Source of the DNA: Oxyruncus cristatus
Taxonomy: Eukaryota > Chordata > Aves > Passeriformes > Cotingidae
Assembly: GCA_013399855.1 (NCBI GenBank)
Contig: VXAY01002819.1
Span: forward strand, 360,045-424,044
DNA: 64,000 nt
Reading direction: 5' to 3'
Within the stretch, counting starts at the first letter, position 1. Every line of letters starts with the position of its first letter. Below, one piece after another: positions 12,040 to 22,330 of the stretch. Below the pieces are notes generated by a model, which made no database searches, was not told the origin of the DNA, and worked only from the letters and a program-made list of their open reading frames with translations. Made by a program: the position numbers and the translations under genes.

Positions 12040-12725
12040 GTTTTAAAAACACTGGCAATCTGCAAAGGCTGAAATAGAAATGAAATGTTTAATTTTGGAA
12101 GAACATATGCTTCATCAGAATTTTTACATTCATTTCGGAGTCGAGAGAAAAACTGACGCCACAGACTTTCTTGTCAAAAGGAAAACTCGTTTGTTCCCCA
12201 GTCCTAATATTTATCGCTTCTGATCGGTGTTAACAAAATGCAGAAATACTTTTCACTTCCCGTGTGGCTGCAGGGAGCAGGTCTCTGTTAAATAGCTGCT
12301 GCACGTCAGCCCAGAGGCAGCTGCACTTCAGCCCTCTGCAAATCCCTCGTTCCACGGGAAAGGCTTTGGCTCTGGAGGTGGCAGCCCTACGGTGACAGCA
12401 GCCTCCTGTCCCGACTGGCCGGAGCAGTGAGCGATAGATCAGCGTTGCTGTCACACTGCTGTCAGCGCCCGGCCCTTAACGTGCAAAGCGATGGCTCCAC
12501 TGGGGCTGAATTAATTGAATCCCAATCCTACAGGCATCCTCCAGAGACAGGACTTGGACATAGCATCCCGTGCTTTTGGCACAGGAACGCTGCTTTTGTT
12601 TGAAAGCACCTCTTTCCCAGAATATGTTTAAAAGTGATTAGCGATTGGCGCATAAACAAATGAGCGAAAGCTTTGTTATGCATTGTAATTTAAATCTGTG
12701 GTTAGCACATGTCTGCTGCTCTCCC
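12040..12725. promoter_or_regulatory. Candidate conserved-type non-coding patch, AT-rich with retained CpG
   Basis: The stretch is AT-rich at both ends yet keeps many CpG dinucleotides. In 12630-12670, gcgattggcgcataaac is followed by gagcgaaagc, giving an inverted CCAAT core (ATTGG, 12644-12648) and a forkhead-type TAAACAA (12653-12659). A CATTGT SOX-type word (12681-12686) and a tgaattaattgaat word near 12510 also occur. Retained CpG in AT-rich vertebrate DNA can reflect constraint or lack of methylation. This is a composition argument only. Confidence 0.3.
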
Positions 12726-13228
12726 TTCACCCACACTGGGAGAGACCAGAGAAAGGGGCTGGGCGTGGGCCTGGGTGAAGCTGCTCTGCAGTGACAAGAC
12801 AAGAGCAAGCAGAAGGAGCAAACATCCTTCTCATCTCCCCTTCAAATTACAGTCTCTGGAATGACCCGGCAAATCAAGCTCTGGTCCTTCAGCCTGGAAA
12901 AGCAGCAAGGGATGATTAGTGTGTGTCTACAGGAGCAGGACTGAGGCTCCCATCAGCCTCTCATGAGGCAGTGCACAGCCAGGGGATGGAGAAGGGGACA
13001 CCTCTGCCAGAGGAGACAACAAAATCCACACCTGATTTGGTACAAGCAGCTCCAGCTTTCTCACTGGAGTAAGAGGCAATAAGTTTATTGTTCATGTCCA
13101 AGTGAGCACCAGAGTTAAGGGCTTTTTGGAAAAGGCATGTGGAAAGAGGAATGCTTAAAATGAAACATGCATAAGAAATCCTTTCCCACCCCTGTCATGA
13201 CCACCACCACAGGTGAAAATACTAAGTT
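12726..13228. other. Unique non-coding sequence
   Basis: Nothing is recognised in this interval between the AT-rich patch and the next CR1 fragment. Confidence 0.55.
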
Positions 13229-13370
13229 CATAGAATAATAGAATGGTTTGGATTGGAAGGGACCTTAAAGCTCATCCAGTTCCAACCCCCTGCCATGGAT
13301 AGGGACACCTTCCACTAGACCAGGTTGCTCCAAGCCCCATCCAACCTGGCCTTGAAGTTGTTCCAGGAAA
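13229..13370 (-). mobile_element. CR1 LINE fragment, 3' end, minus strand
   Basis: It begins catagaataatagaatggtt, the reversed ATTCTATG terminus. It continues with gattggaagggaccttaaag, the 'ctcatccagttccaacccc' type block, ctgccatggatagggacacc, and aggttgctccaagccccatcc. Similarity ends near 'ccttgaagttgttccagg'. It is a 5'-truncated copy of about 140 bp without coding capacity. It is closer to standard CR1 text than the copy at 8491 in some blocks, which suggests a fairly young insertion, but I could not measure divergence. Confidence 0.93.
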
Positions 13371-13487
13371 GAGGGGTGGATAAGTGTGCAATCCCCACCA
13401 GTTCAAGCACTCCTGCAGCAAAGAAATGTGTTTGAGATGTGGGCCTTGCAGAAAGGGGCAGCTCCTACCGGAAGAAAAGGAGTGTAC

Positions 13488-13532
13488 AGTCACCTGATAG
13501 ACTAATTAGTCACCTAATACAGACACCTATTA
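13488..13532. repeat. Short iterated motif with palindrome
   Basis: AGTCACCTGATA (13488-13499), AGTCACCTAATA (13508-13519) and AGACACCTATTA (13521-13532) are three related 12-mers. Between the first two lies the perfect 12-bp palindrome GACTAATTAGTC (13500-13511). It may be a small decayed tandem duplication or a cluster of binding sites. The pattern is directly visible; its meaning is not known. Confidence 0.55.
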
Positions 13533-14189
13533 GTCAGATGTACAATTGACACAACCAGAGTCTCACAAGAGTTTGGCATGTGCACCGGGTTCCCACACCC
13601 CAACAGGCTGCAGGGCAGGAAAGGACTGACAGTGTTTGCCTCCTGTGATATTTGCAATTTTCCCTTTTCCTGACACCTTTGAGAAAAGGAAGAGTTGTGT
13701 TCCAATCCTTATACGACTGTCCCCAAGCAGTGCCCACCCCACTGAGATCTGGGCATCTCTGTCTCTTCTGATAGTGCCTGTATCCCTGAGAAAGACACAA
13801 AACGCCCTCGGCACGAAGCTGGCTCTGCAGGCAGAGGCAGGAGCTTTGCTCTCAGCAGCTGGTAGCACTCACCAGCCCGCAAGGCCACACGTTCTGAGCA
13901 GCCTCTCTGAAGGCACAGGGACTCACATGCCTCGGCAGCAGCGGGGGTCCCCCAAACACCCATGCATTAGCCTGCTCTCAGGGGACAAACGGCTTCTGAG
14001 TCATTTCACAGCCTTCAAACATGGGCTTTGTGCACTGGGCTATAAAAAGATGGGGAAAGAAGTCTTGAAAACACTGAGGTTTTTCATCTTTTAGCAAGGT
14101 GGCATGGGAAGGGGTGGGGATCGTGCGTCTCGGTGGTGGAGCAATTCACGAGGCCCACAAGCTTCCCTGAAAGGAGGAAAGGCAGCCCT
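13533..14189. other. Unique non-coding sequence
   Basis: No gene is recognised. A 152-codon frame (13636-14094, plus) and several overlapping minus-strand frames cover the same bases. None shows a domain, and their mutual overlap argues against coding. Confidence 0.55.
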
Positions 14190-14545
14190 AGAGAGATCAA
14201 TCACAATTTTATCTACCCTTTTCAAGTTCTCATTTCTTTTTATCCCATACTGCCAGATAAAAATCTCTGCCTCAAACATGGGCAAGGAGATAGAGCTTTA
14301 TTATACTATTCCAAAAACATTAAATGCTGTAGGCTTCGCCCTTTTATGAGTTCACTTTGCTGGCACTCCCTTTTCTGCCCCCTCAAATCTCTTCCCTTTA
14401 ATATTTTTTCTCTCCGAATCAGAACAACAGGCACAAAACTAATTATGTGATATTTCAGATCCATGTTGTGTTAATGGCACCAGATCGCGTGTGACATTTC
14501 CGACTTGTTAGACTATTATTCTCGCTTATTGTTATCTCTGCTGCT
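14190..14545. promoter_or_regulatory. Candidate AT-rich non-coding patch
   Basis: AT-rich text contains embedded CpG, for example agatcgcgtgtgacatttcc followed by gacttgttagactatt, and ends with tattctcgcttattg. It lies next to a C11 homopolymer. The style recalls conserved non-coding DNA, but this is a visual impression without alignment. Confidence 0.2.
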
Positions 14546-14571
14546 CTGAATACAGGCTCGGGGTTTTATAT

Positions 14572-14582
14572 CCCCCCCCCCC
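14572..14582. repeat. C11 homopolymer
   Basis: An uninterrupted run of eleven C follows ggggttttatat. Long C runs are uncommon in this window, and sequencing errors in its length are likely. Confidence 0.9.
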
Positions 14583-15648
14583 ATGCACCAGGCTCCCACC
14601 CCCTCCTTCCCTCTCTTGTTCTCATTTATCGATGTGTGCGGATCTGTGGAATATTAAACTGGGCCACGCTGGAATGCTCACTCTGCCCGTTGTGGGCACT
14701 GGTGGAAGGGAAGGTAGAAATGGCAGACTGGAGAAAAGCAAATGCCAGCAAGGACTTGTGGGGAGAAGCCATCACAGCAAGAGTCAGTCCAGGGGAATCA
14801 GTCTGACCTTAGGCGGAGCTGTGTCAGGCTGTGAGATGTCCATCCCTCCGGTGACCTTCTAGTGACGGCTGCCCATCTCACCCAGCTTGTATTTTCCAAG
14901 GATGGACAGGAGCCCACAGGAGACTGTTCTGGTGTACCTTCAACTCAACAAAAGACAAAACTGTTCCTTCTACTTAGACCCGTGGGTCTGGCCTTAGGCT
15001 GCGAAGGCAGCACGTTTACCCTGGCCTTGAGCCTCTCTGCTGCCTCTCAGAGGTGACAGCTGGTAGGTTGTGTCCCACCTACAGCCTCTGCCATAAACCC
15101 AGAGAGGTCCTTTAGCTCTGGGCATAGAGATGGAGGCCGAGGTCCAGAAGCACCAACAGCCGAGTGAACATCAGCTGCTTTGCAGCTGCAGCACGAGGCA
15201 GAACAAAAGGCAAGAGCTGATCAAGGGGTGCTGCTGTCCCCACACGCCTACCAGACAAATACCTGCGATGCCACCTCAGGGATAGGATTTCCTAAGGGAA
15301 TATCACAGCACAGCTGTTGCCCCTTTAGGGCTAGTTCATGGTCCCAGGGGGCCAGGGGAACGTGCAATCATTCCCCATAGTTTTAGCTGCTTCTCCACCT
15401 GCCTGACTTGCTCCCATATCCCGAGGAGTGCTGAAGGTATTGCCCAAAAGCTGCCATCCTTTTGTTTCGCTTCCTGAATGATTGTGCTCCTGGGTCTCTT
15501 TAGTCATACAAACACAGCAGCTGATTTGTCTCTGTGCAGCACTCAGTGAGATGGCGGCTGCCAAGCTCTTCCCACTGATACAGGCTGTGCAATCATGCCA
15601 GCACTGAGACTACAGGGAGAAGACTGAGAGGGTCCTCCTGTCTCCACT
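14583..15648. other. Unique non-coding sequence
   Basis: No repeat family or gene is recognised. Confidence 0.55.
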
Positions 15649-15694
15649 CCTGCTTGCTGAGGCTTCCCTGCTTGCTGAGGCTTCCCTGCTTGCT
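15649..15694. repeat. 18-bp tandem repeat, about 2.5 copies
   Basis: The unit cctgcttgctgaggcttc occurs at 15649-15666 and 15667-15684 without change. A partial third copy, cctgcttgct, occupies 15685-15694. Read on the minus strand this gives a repeated Ser-Lys-Gln-Gly-Ser-Leu pattern in a short frame, which I take as incidental. The identity of the copies suggests recent slippage and possible length polymorphism. Confidence 0.92.
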
Positions 15695-17054
15695 AAAAAT
15701 CACTCTTACCTCTCCATCCAAATTCTCCCACTCCCTTCCAACCTCATCCTTGCTTCTGCTCCCTCCATGATGATCCTGTGCTGCCAGTGAGAGAGCCCAC
15801 ATGCCTGGCTCCAACAAGTAGATCTGCAAAACTCCTTTTGCTATATGAAAGTGTCTCAGGAGAGATCTATATTGGTAACTAAACCAAGGCCAGGGCACAG
15901 GCTTCAGGCACTATGGCCATCCAAGCCATGACACGCTTCCTTGGCCCGCACCAGCCAGTACTGTCCCAGATGATCCTGGATACAGTTCAGGGGATGGCAT
16001 GAGCCAGGGACTGTCACCAATGAACTGCACTGGAGAGGCCAAAGTTTAGTTGTATCAGCACAAACCACACCACATCACACCCCTATAGAACCAGACTGGA
16101 TCCTGGCTCATCACATTTACTAGAACATATACAGCCTTGGTACAAATGAGCTTTAGAGAGGAGTCTTTGCCAGCAATATAATCACCAGCTTTGTTCCTCT
16201 AGGGCTCAATCCAAGGAGAGTTTGCAATCATGTACTGCTCCCTCCGTGCCAAGGAGATGGGAGGGGGTGCAATACCAAAACCTGAACATTCAGAGTAAGT
16301 TGCTTTGTATAACTCTGAGCCCCCGTCTTGGGTAAAGCCCCATCCAGCTGTGATGCCACCAGCAGGGCTGGAAGCCACTCCAGCTTTCCACCATGGGAAG
16401 CCTTACAAGGGACATTAGGGAGGCCACAGGTGCAGGCGGGGCTCTGCGAGTTCCCAGACAGGACTAGGTTGTCTGTATGAGTCTGTAGGTTGTCAGCCAT
16501 TTAGCAGACACACATGGAGACCTGAAATAAACTTCAGCTGGGAATAACCTCCTTCCAGAAGCATCTGAAGGGGTCTGCTGCAGGAACAGCTTGGCGAGCG
16601 CTGCTCATGGGAACGGTGCTGTGCCACTGCAGCTTGCCCTCAGGGGCCTCAGGCAAGCAGTAATTCGTGGGATTTCTGTGCAACAATTCCTCTCCAGAGA
16701 CATTCTGCCTGCCCTCCTGGTTCATAACCCACTGAAACTCTGGCTCAGAGCCACTGCAGGTCCAGCTCCATGACCCCATTTTTATGGGCTCTCTATTTGA
16801 AAAGAGGAACTCACAGGAGACAAAAAAAGAAAACGAGCTGCCTCGGTGCATCCCCAGCCCCTTCACAGTGGGGTCTGTTGGTCTCCTGCAGTGGCCCCTT
16901 TCGCCCCCTGCCCAAGCACCCATCTGTGCTCTCTGGCTGCTCCCAAACCCCTCTGCACCATCCCTTGGTCCCCGTGTCACCGCTCCTCCCTGGAACAGCT
17001 GCAGCACAATATGCTCCACAGCTTGTCAAGGGGGATGGGAGGAGGAGCAGCAAG

Positions 17055-17077
17055 ATATAAATAAATAAAATAAAATA
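17055..17077. repeat. AAAT-type simple repeat
   Basis: The tract reads tataaataaataaaataaaa, an imperfect AAAT/AAAAT repeat. It is short and interrupted. Confidence 0.8.
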
Positions 17078-17309
17078 TGCCTAGCTTAATCCTTTTATCG
17101 CTATACTTCTTTCAGTCATTTACAGAGATAATAATCGCCCAGACTCTGCAGGAAGCACTGATGGAAGCAAGCACAGAAACTTTGCGGCAGCACCCTACTC
17201 TCTCATCTGCTGTCAGTTGGGTGCAAGGCAAGAAAACAAATCCTTGCAGAGGGCAGGCCAGGAGCTGGCCCCAGCATGGCTGGCTGGCAGGTAAGCAGAT
17301 TCGGGGCCA

Positions 17310-17450
17310 GTAAGACACAGAAGAGGAGGAAAAAATGGGAAGAGGGGGGAGAATCAGAAGTAAAGCTATAGAAGAAAGAGAAATGCAGAGAGAGGGAGCG
17401 AGATTAACAGCACGCTGGTATCCAGGACCAGAGAGAGAGAGAGGGAAGAG
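17310..17450. repeat. Purine-rich low-complexity tract with (GA)n
   Basis: The plus strand is strongly purine-biased between about 17310 and 17402, and a GA dinucleotide run (about seven units) starts at 17431. Polypurine tracts of this kind are common in vertebrate non-coding DNA. Confidence 0.7.
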
Positions 17451-20049
17451 ATGATACAGCACATATATAAGTTTAATGCCAGTCGGTAAAATGCTGCTTT
17501 CCTTGGAGGCTGACCAAAGGTCAAACTGCTGGTTCATGCCAGGATCATGCAGGGCTCCTGACTACTTTATCCCAGGGTATAGCAACAGCCAAAGCAAATC
17601 GGATGCCCTGTTGTGTCCCCAGCAGGGACAACACTCCCCTGGGAGAGACCAGGAGTCCTGATGGCCACCAGGGTCCTCTGCTGCATTCAGAAAGGAAGTG
17701 GGAGAGAAAAGTGTCCCTCTGGGCAAGGACAAGAGGATTGCAGCAGGTTCATCCTGGGGGAAGATGGCTTCGAGCTGACACTGGCCTAAAGCCACCCAAA
17801 CACAGCATCAGGAAGAGCTCAGCATGTGCAGACCTCTTAGCACATGTTGGCTCAAGTGCTCCCACATAAAATGGCAGCTGTCTCTTCCAGTAAACAGATG
17901 CCTTTGTGTCTTTAAAGGGCAGTGGGTCAAGGTCATCCTTCCCCGAGGTTTAGCCATCTCTTTCTTTTCCCTCTGGGTTTGCTGATACAGTACCTTAGTC
18001 CAGCGGCTCTTCAACACATCTCTTCCAGTCCCACTGACACACACATTGATTTGCTTAAGTGCAGCACCGATGCAACCCCATTCTCCATGTCTTCTTCCCA
18101 CCTTGGAGAGTCTTCTACCATACCCCAAAGGTTCCTGTCCCTCCTGAAGAGTCCCCACTCTCTGGGCTCCAGCCAGACCCAGACCTGCCACCTGCAAGAC
18201 CCAGGAGAAAGGACCCGTCATCCAGGAAACATCAAGTACCTGTGGGTGTGATTTTTAATTTCCTGCAACACTAAGATCTACAATGCAATGCCAAGAAAAC
18301 ATCAGTTATTATCTGACTCGGCTTTATCCTGCTTAAACTGTCACCATGGCAAGGCTTAGGAAGCTGTACCTACAAGGACTGCACACACTTTGAAGGAAGA
18401 TCCCTGTATGCAGGTCACTGGCTCGTGCCTGGCATCCCCAAGCATGAGCTGGAGCTTGGGGAAGCTGCCTTTGGCTTCTCTCCAAGGGGAAAACCTTCCC
18501 AGGAGGGTCAGGCTGAGATTTCCCAGGCAATCCTTGCTGAACACATGGGTTTTAGCCTCTTCACTTCCTTCAGGTTCTTTTCATGAGTCCAGCCAACTGC
18601 AAACCTGAGGTAGTGGCCCCTCTGCACTTCATAAGCAGAGATTTGTGCATCAAGAGTGCTTTCTAAGCAAAAAAATGCCAGTGGCTGCTTCTGCCACTGC
18701 TGAGAGAGGCAGTGCCATGGGACAGAGACAGGGGAAAACAGAGCTGCTTAATCCACTGTGCTCCTACATGGGAGCGCTGTCAGTGCTGAGAACATGCTAT
18801 GGAACCAAAGAACAGCTGAAATGAAGCAAAAAGCAAATCCCCAGAGAGCAGCTTTCTTGCTCCTGACAAGAACATTCAGTTGATCACTAGATATCACCTG
18901 TGCCTCAGCCCTCAGGTCCTTTGGGCTGTGCTCCTGATTTTATTCCCTAGTTCAATGAGGAGGCTGCACAGATGGGTTTGGGGAGAAACCAGTGGGCGGA
19001 AAGGCTGTTTTCATTGGGTCTGGCCGTTGCCTCTCATGCTGCCTGCCCTGGTTTTGGGTCCAATGTGGGACAATGACACAGAGCCATGTCAAGTTTCCCC
19101 CCATGCATTTCCAGGGGACCCTGGTAAAATCTGACCTTCATGCTATAAACCTGTGGCTGGTTGCTGAGTAAGTCATTTCCTCCTGGGTGATTTAGCAGGG
19201 ACTGTCAACAGAGCTGCAGTTTGTCTGGATTAGAAGAAGAATTCATCAGGCAGCTGCATGGGCCACCTGCCTGTCTCCTCTCATTCCCATCTCCATGGCC
19301 ATTCCTGCTGGCTGCCCCCAGCAATCCTGCCCCCTTTCTCCCCAAACAGCCCTGAGCTGTGAGGAGGAGGAGAAGTCAAGCAGGGCAAGAGGAGCTGGGC
19401 TGCCTCTGCTCTTTTGTTTCCCTGTCATAAAGCTCTCAGGGTCAGCTCTACTGTTAGGGGAATATTATCTCTCCTTGCTGCTGTTAATCTCTTTATGGCA
19501 TCATTTGACCCTTTCTAACATCCATTGATTTTTGAACTACCCTTTACGGCAACTCTTTAGATCCCTTTGGTCTAAATTACTAAACATCAGCACCCAGGGC
19601 AAAACACGGGAACAAATAAAGCAAAAGGGAAAAGTCCATTCGGTGACCATGGCTTCATTGGTGCTTTTGGGGCCCCTTCTCCCTTCTGCCCCGACCCTCA
19701 GCCTGCACTCTGTGGGGGCCCTACAGACCCTCCCTCCTTACCTCCCTCCCAGCACAGAGAGGCACCTCACTCTGCCACAGCACGATGGTACCTCCTGTCA
19801 CACGCCTGGCGGGAGGTGCCGGACCCACCCGGCTGCACCTCAGACCCCCCAGCTCTGCTCATTGCCCGGGCACCGTCAGGCTCAGGTTCTGCCTTTTGCA
19901 ATGGGTGTTGCCACTGGTCTCCAAACCCACAGCAACTGAAATCACATCCAGAAGAAACTCCCGGCCAAGCCTTCATGAGGCAGCCTAACAGGGCAACTCA
20001 ACAAGAGGTGAAGGCTGCTGCTTTTAATCTACTGGAGAAATGACTTTTC

Positions 20050-20340
20050 ATTCCAGATTAATATGTTTTAATTTATTTCTATTTTCCTGAGCTCACTCCT
20101 CGTCCAGCAGTGACTGTCTTCTTGCCTCATATTTGCTACTTGTCCAAATGAAATACTGAGGTATATTGTCTACTATTATGGTAAAATACACAATATATCA
20201 CACTGAGGCATTCTGTGAGTATGACATAAAAATGACAAATGTGCTCTGGCCAAACACTGAAATGTATTCATCCCGCATTAGTGCAAAATTAATATTAATA
20301 CACTAGAAAATGGCTCGGGTGATGAGGGTTTTGTGTCATA
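20050..20340. promoter_or_regulatory. Candidate AT-rich non-coding patch with inverted repeats
   Basis: The patch holds an 8-bp inverted repeat, TATATTGT (20162-20169) with ACAATATA (20190-20197), and the 12-bp palindrome ATTAATATTAAT (20288-20299). It also has repeated AT-rich homeodomain-like words and a few CpG (catcccgcattag, ggctcgggtgat). No conservation data are available. The regulatory label is inference. Confidence 0.25.
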
Positions 20341-22029
20341 TTAGAGAGGACACTCCATTCCTTCCTCATTTTTTTAGACAGCATCAGCCCTCCGTGCTGA
20401 CATGAGCCCCAGGGTATCTACCACAGGCATATTTTCACAGAACTGCAGCCAGGACCACAGAGGATGAAATGCTTGGACATGACACAGAGCTGATGCCCAC
20501 AGAGCAGACAGAGAGGGCCAAGGTGGTACAAAAGTTAAAATGGTCCCATCTTTCTGTGTGCTGGAGGTGCCTCATGATTTATCCTATGTACATTATCATC
20601 CCCTCCTCCAGTCTCTTCAATCTCTGACCATGTCAAAGACCACTGTGAGGGAGGAGTTAATGGGTGGTGGGATCAGTTCAGCCCACTTCAATTTGGCTGT
20701 ATTCACCTGCTGAGTGCAAGTCTGTGTCAGATTTTCATAAGTACTGCCCTCCTCTACAAGGTGTGGGAGAACAGCTGACGAGTGCAATGGTGAAGGTAAC
20801 ATAGTTTACGATTAGGCCATTTAATTATTCCGTTGTGTGATTTCTATAACCACAGCAGTATCTCTGCAAGTTTACTGATCACACACAACAAAGTATACCA
20901 AGTGAAGAAGGAAAGCTGTGACTTTAGTAAAAAACTCCTTCCTCAACTCTGATCTGAAAGATGCAGGCCCTGAAAGGGGCTCCATCTAAGGTGTGCACAC
21001 ATGACTAACTGTCCTGCCAGTACCATTTACATACACACTGTATATGTACTATGTAAGTAAGAGGAACTGGGGAGAGGTGAGGGACATTTTCACCTTACCT
21101 TAACCACGCCTCAGGTCATGTTTTCTTACGCAGACGCATCTTTGCCAGACTTCCTGGAATCAACACCCCCAGGCAAGACCAACCCCGGGTCAGCGGCTGA
21201 GCGCAGCTCACAAAGGCTTCATTTGCCGCCAGGGGATGAGCAATTCCAGGCCAGGCCCACCACATCCATTTCTCTCCCTCTGGCCAGTGCTTCGAGGGAA
21301 GATGAAACAAGTAAGTGCTTTATCATTATGGGTACAAAATTGCCCAGCCAGGATGAGCCGGATGGCTCCAGAAAGGCACACTTTCAACTCCGTGGGACCC
21401 CGACACAGTGCCCTGTGCCCCCCCCTGCCCACTGCACACAGACCCTCTCACAGACACAAGTTACTGAGCAAAAAAGCCTCCAGGGCAGGCCCAGAGAAAC
21501 AGTTTGTACCCAGCCTGCCCAGCCCTGCCTTTCATCTCCAGCGCACGGGCCTTTCTACAGCACCATCAATACAGGATGGAGGAGGAATCGTTAGATGTGG
21601 CACTTCCATCAATATATCTGAGAGGAACAGGTGACGTGAAAAAAGGTGAACCTGAGACCTCTTCAGACTGGAGACAAAGAAATTACAAGGATCTTCTATT
21701 TCTGATGTGTTAGCATTTTGGTTTCTATCTATACCTAACTTATATAACTAGAAATGGAGGATCCATTTTTCCTTTGTAAATGGGAAGTGGAGGCTGAAAG
21801 CTACAACCTTTGCCTAGAAGACTAAATGGCCTTTGGAACAGGCTGATAAGTGATAAAAACAACCTGCAAAAGCATGTATCCTTGCATCATTTAAGATGAC
21901 CTTTTAGAAGGGAGATACGGGAAAAGGGGAAGAAAATGAACAGAGAAAAGGGAAAAAAAGCCAGGGGAAACAAAATTTTAAAACCAAACATCCGCTGCTG
22001 GCATTTGAAGCAGCTGCCACTAGAACAAG
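20341..22029. other. Unique non-coding sequence
   Basis: No repeat family is recognised. A 158-codon plus-strand frame (21118-21594) is Pro/Ser/Thr-rich, overlaps a second plus-strand frame in another phase, and shows no domain. Confidence 0.55.
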
Positions 22030-22051
22030 AAAATAAAAATAAAAATAAAAT
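22030..22051. repeat. (AAAAT)n simple repeat
   Basis: About four units of AAAAT stand in tandem, without visible interruption. Confidence 0.92.
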
Positions 22052-22140
22052 GAGATTCGACATTTTATTTCCCCCTATCAAACAATATATCCCAGCTAAT
22101 GGCAGTAGAATAAAAATTTACCCAATGCAGCCTGCAAGAT

Positions 22141-22188
22141 AGGAAAGAGAGGAAGAGGAGAGAACGAGGAAGAGGGAAGGGAGAAAGG
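22141..22188. repeat. Polypurine tract
   Basis: Forty-eight bases are purine except for one C at 22165, built mainly of GGAAGAG-like steps. It directly abuts the AT-rich patch that follows. Confidence 0.85.
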
Positions 22189-22330
22189 TTATTATAAATG
22201 TGTCAAGCTTGTTTATGGCCCTTTATCAGCAAGCGCAGCGGAAAGAGAGAGGCATTGTTAGTGCATTTTAAAAGTGTTTGGCAGCTTTGTTTGAGAATGT
22301 AAATAATCTTTATATTCAGGAGCATTTATG
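22189..22330. promoter_or_regulatory. Candidate AT-rich regulatory patch
   Basis: This patch contains tttatggccctttatcag (CDX/HOX13-like TTTATGG and GATA-like TTATCA), cattgttag (SOX-like) and ttaaaagtgtttggc. It ends with the AT-rich text aatgtaaataatctttatat. An AT-rich tail with a CpG-containing core (caagcgcagcgg) is typical of conserved non-coding elements. Function is inferred. Confidence 0.28.

Larger units (their letters stand above)
15695..20049. other. Unique non-coding sequence with low-complexity tracts
   Basis: No gene is recognised. An AT microsatellite-like tract (17055-17077) and purine-rich DNA (17310-17450) are listed separately. Open frames around 16534-17070 and 19530-19990 lie on both strands over the same bases and are not supported. 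Confidence 0.55.

Noticed and set aside
21226..21242. CTCF-like word gccgccaggggatg
   Set aside because: Four mismatches to the core consensus; not better than background.
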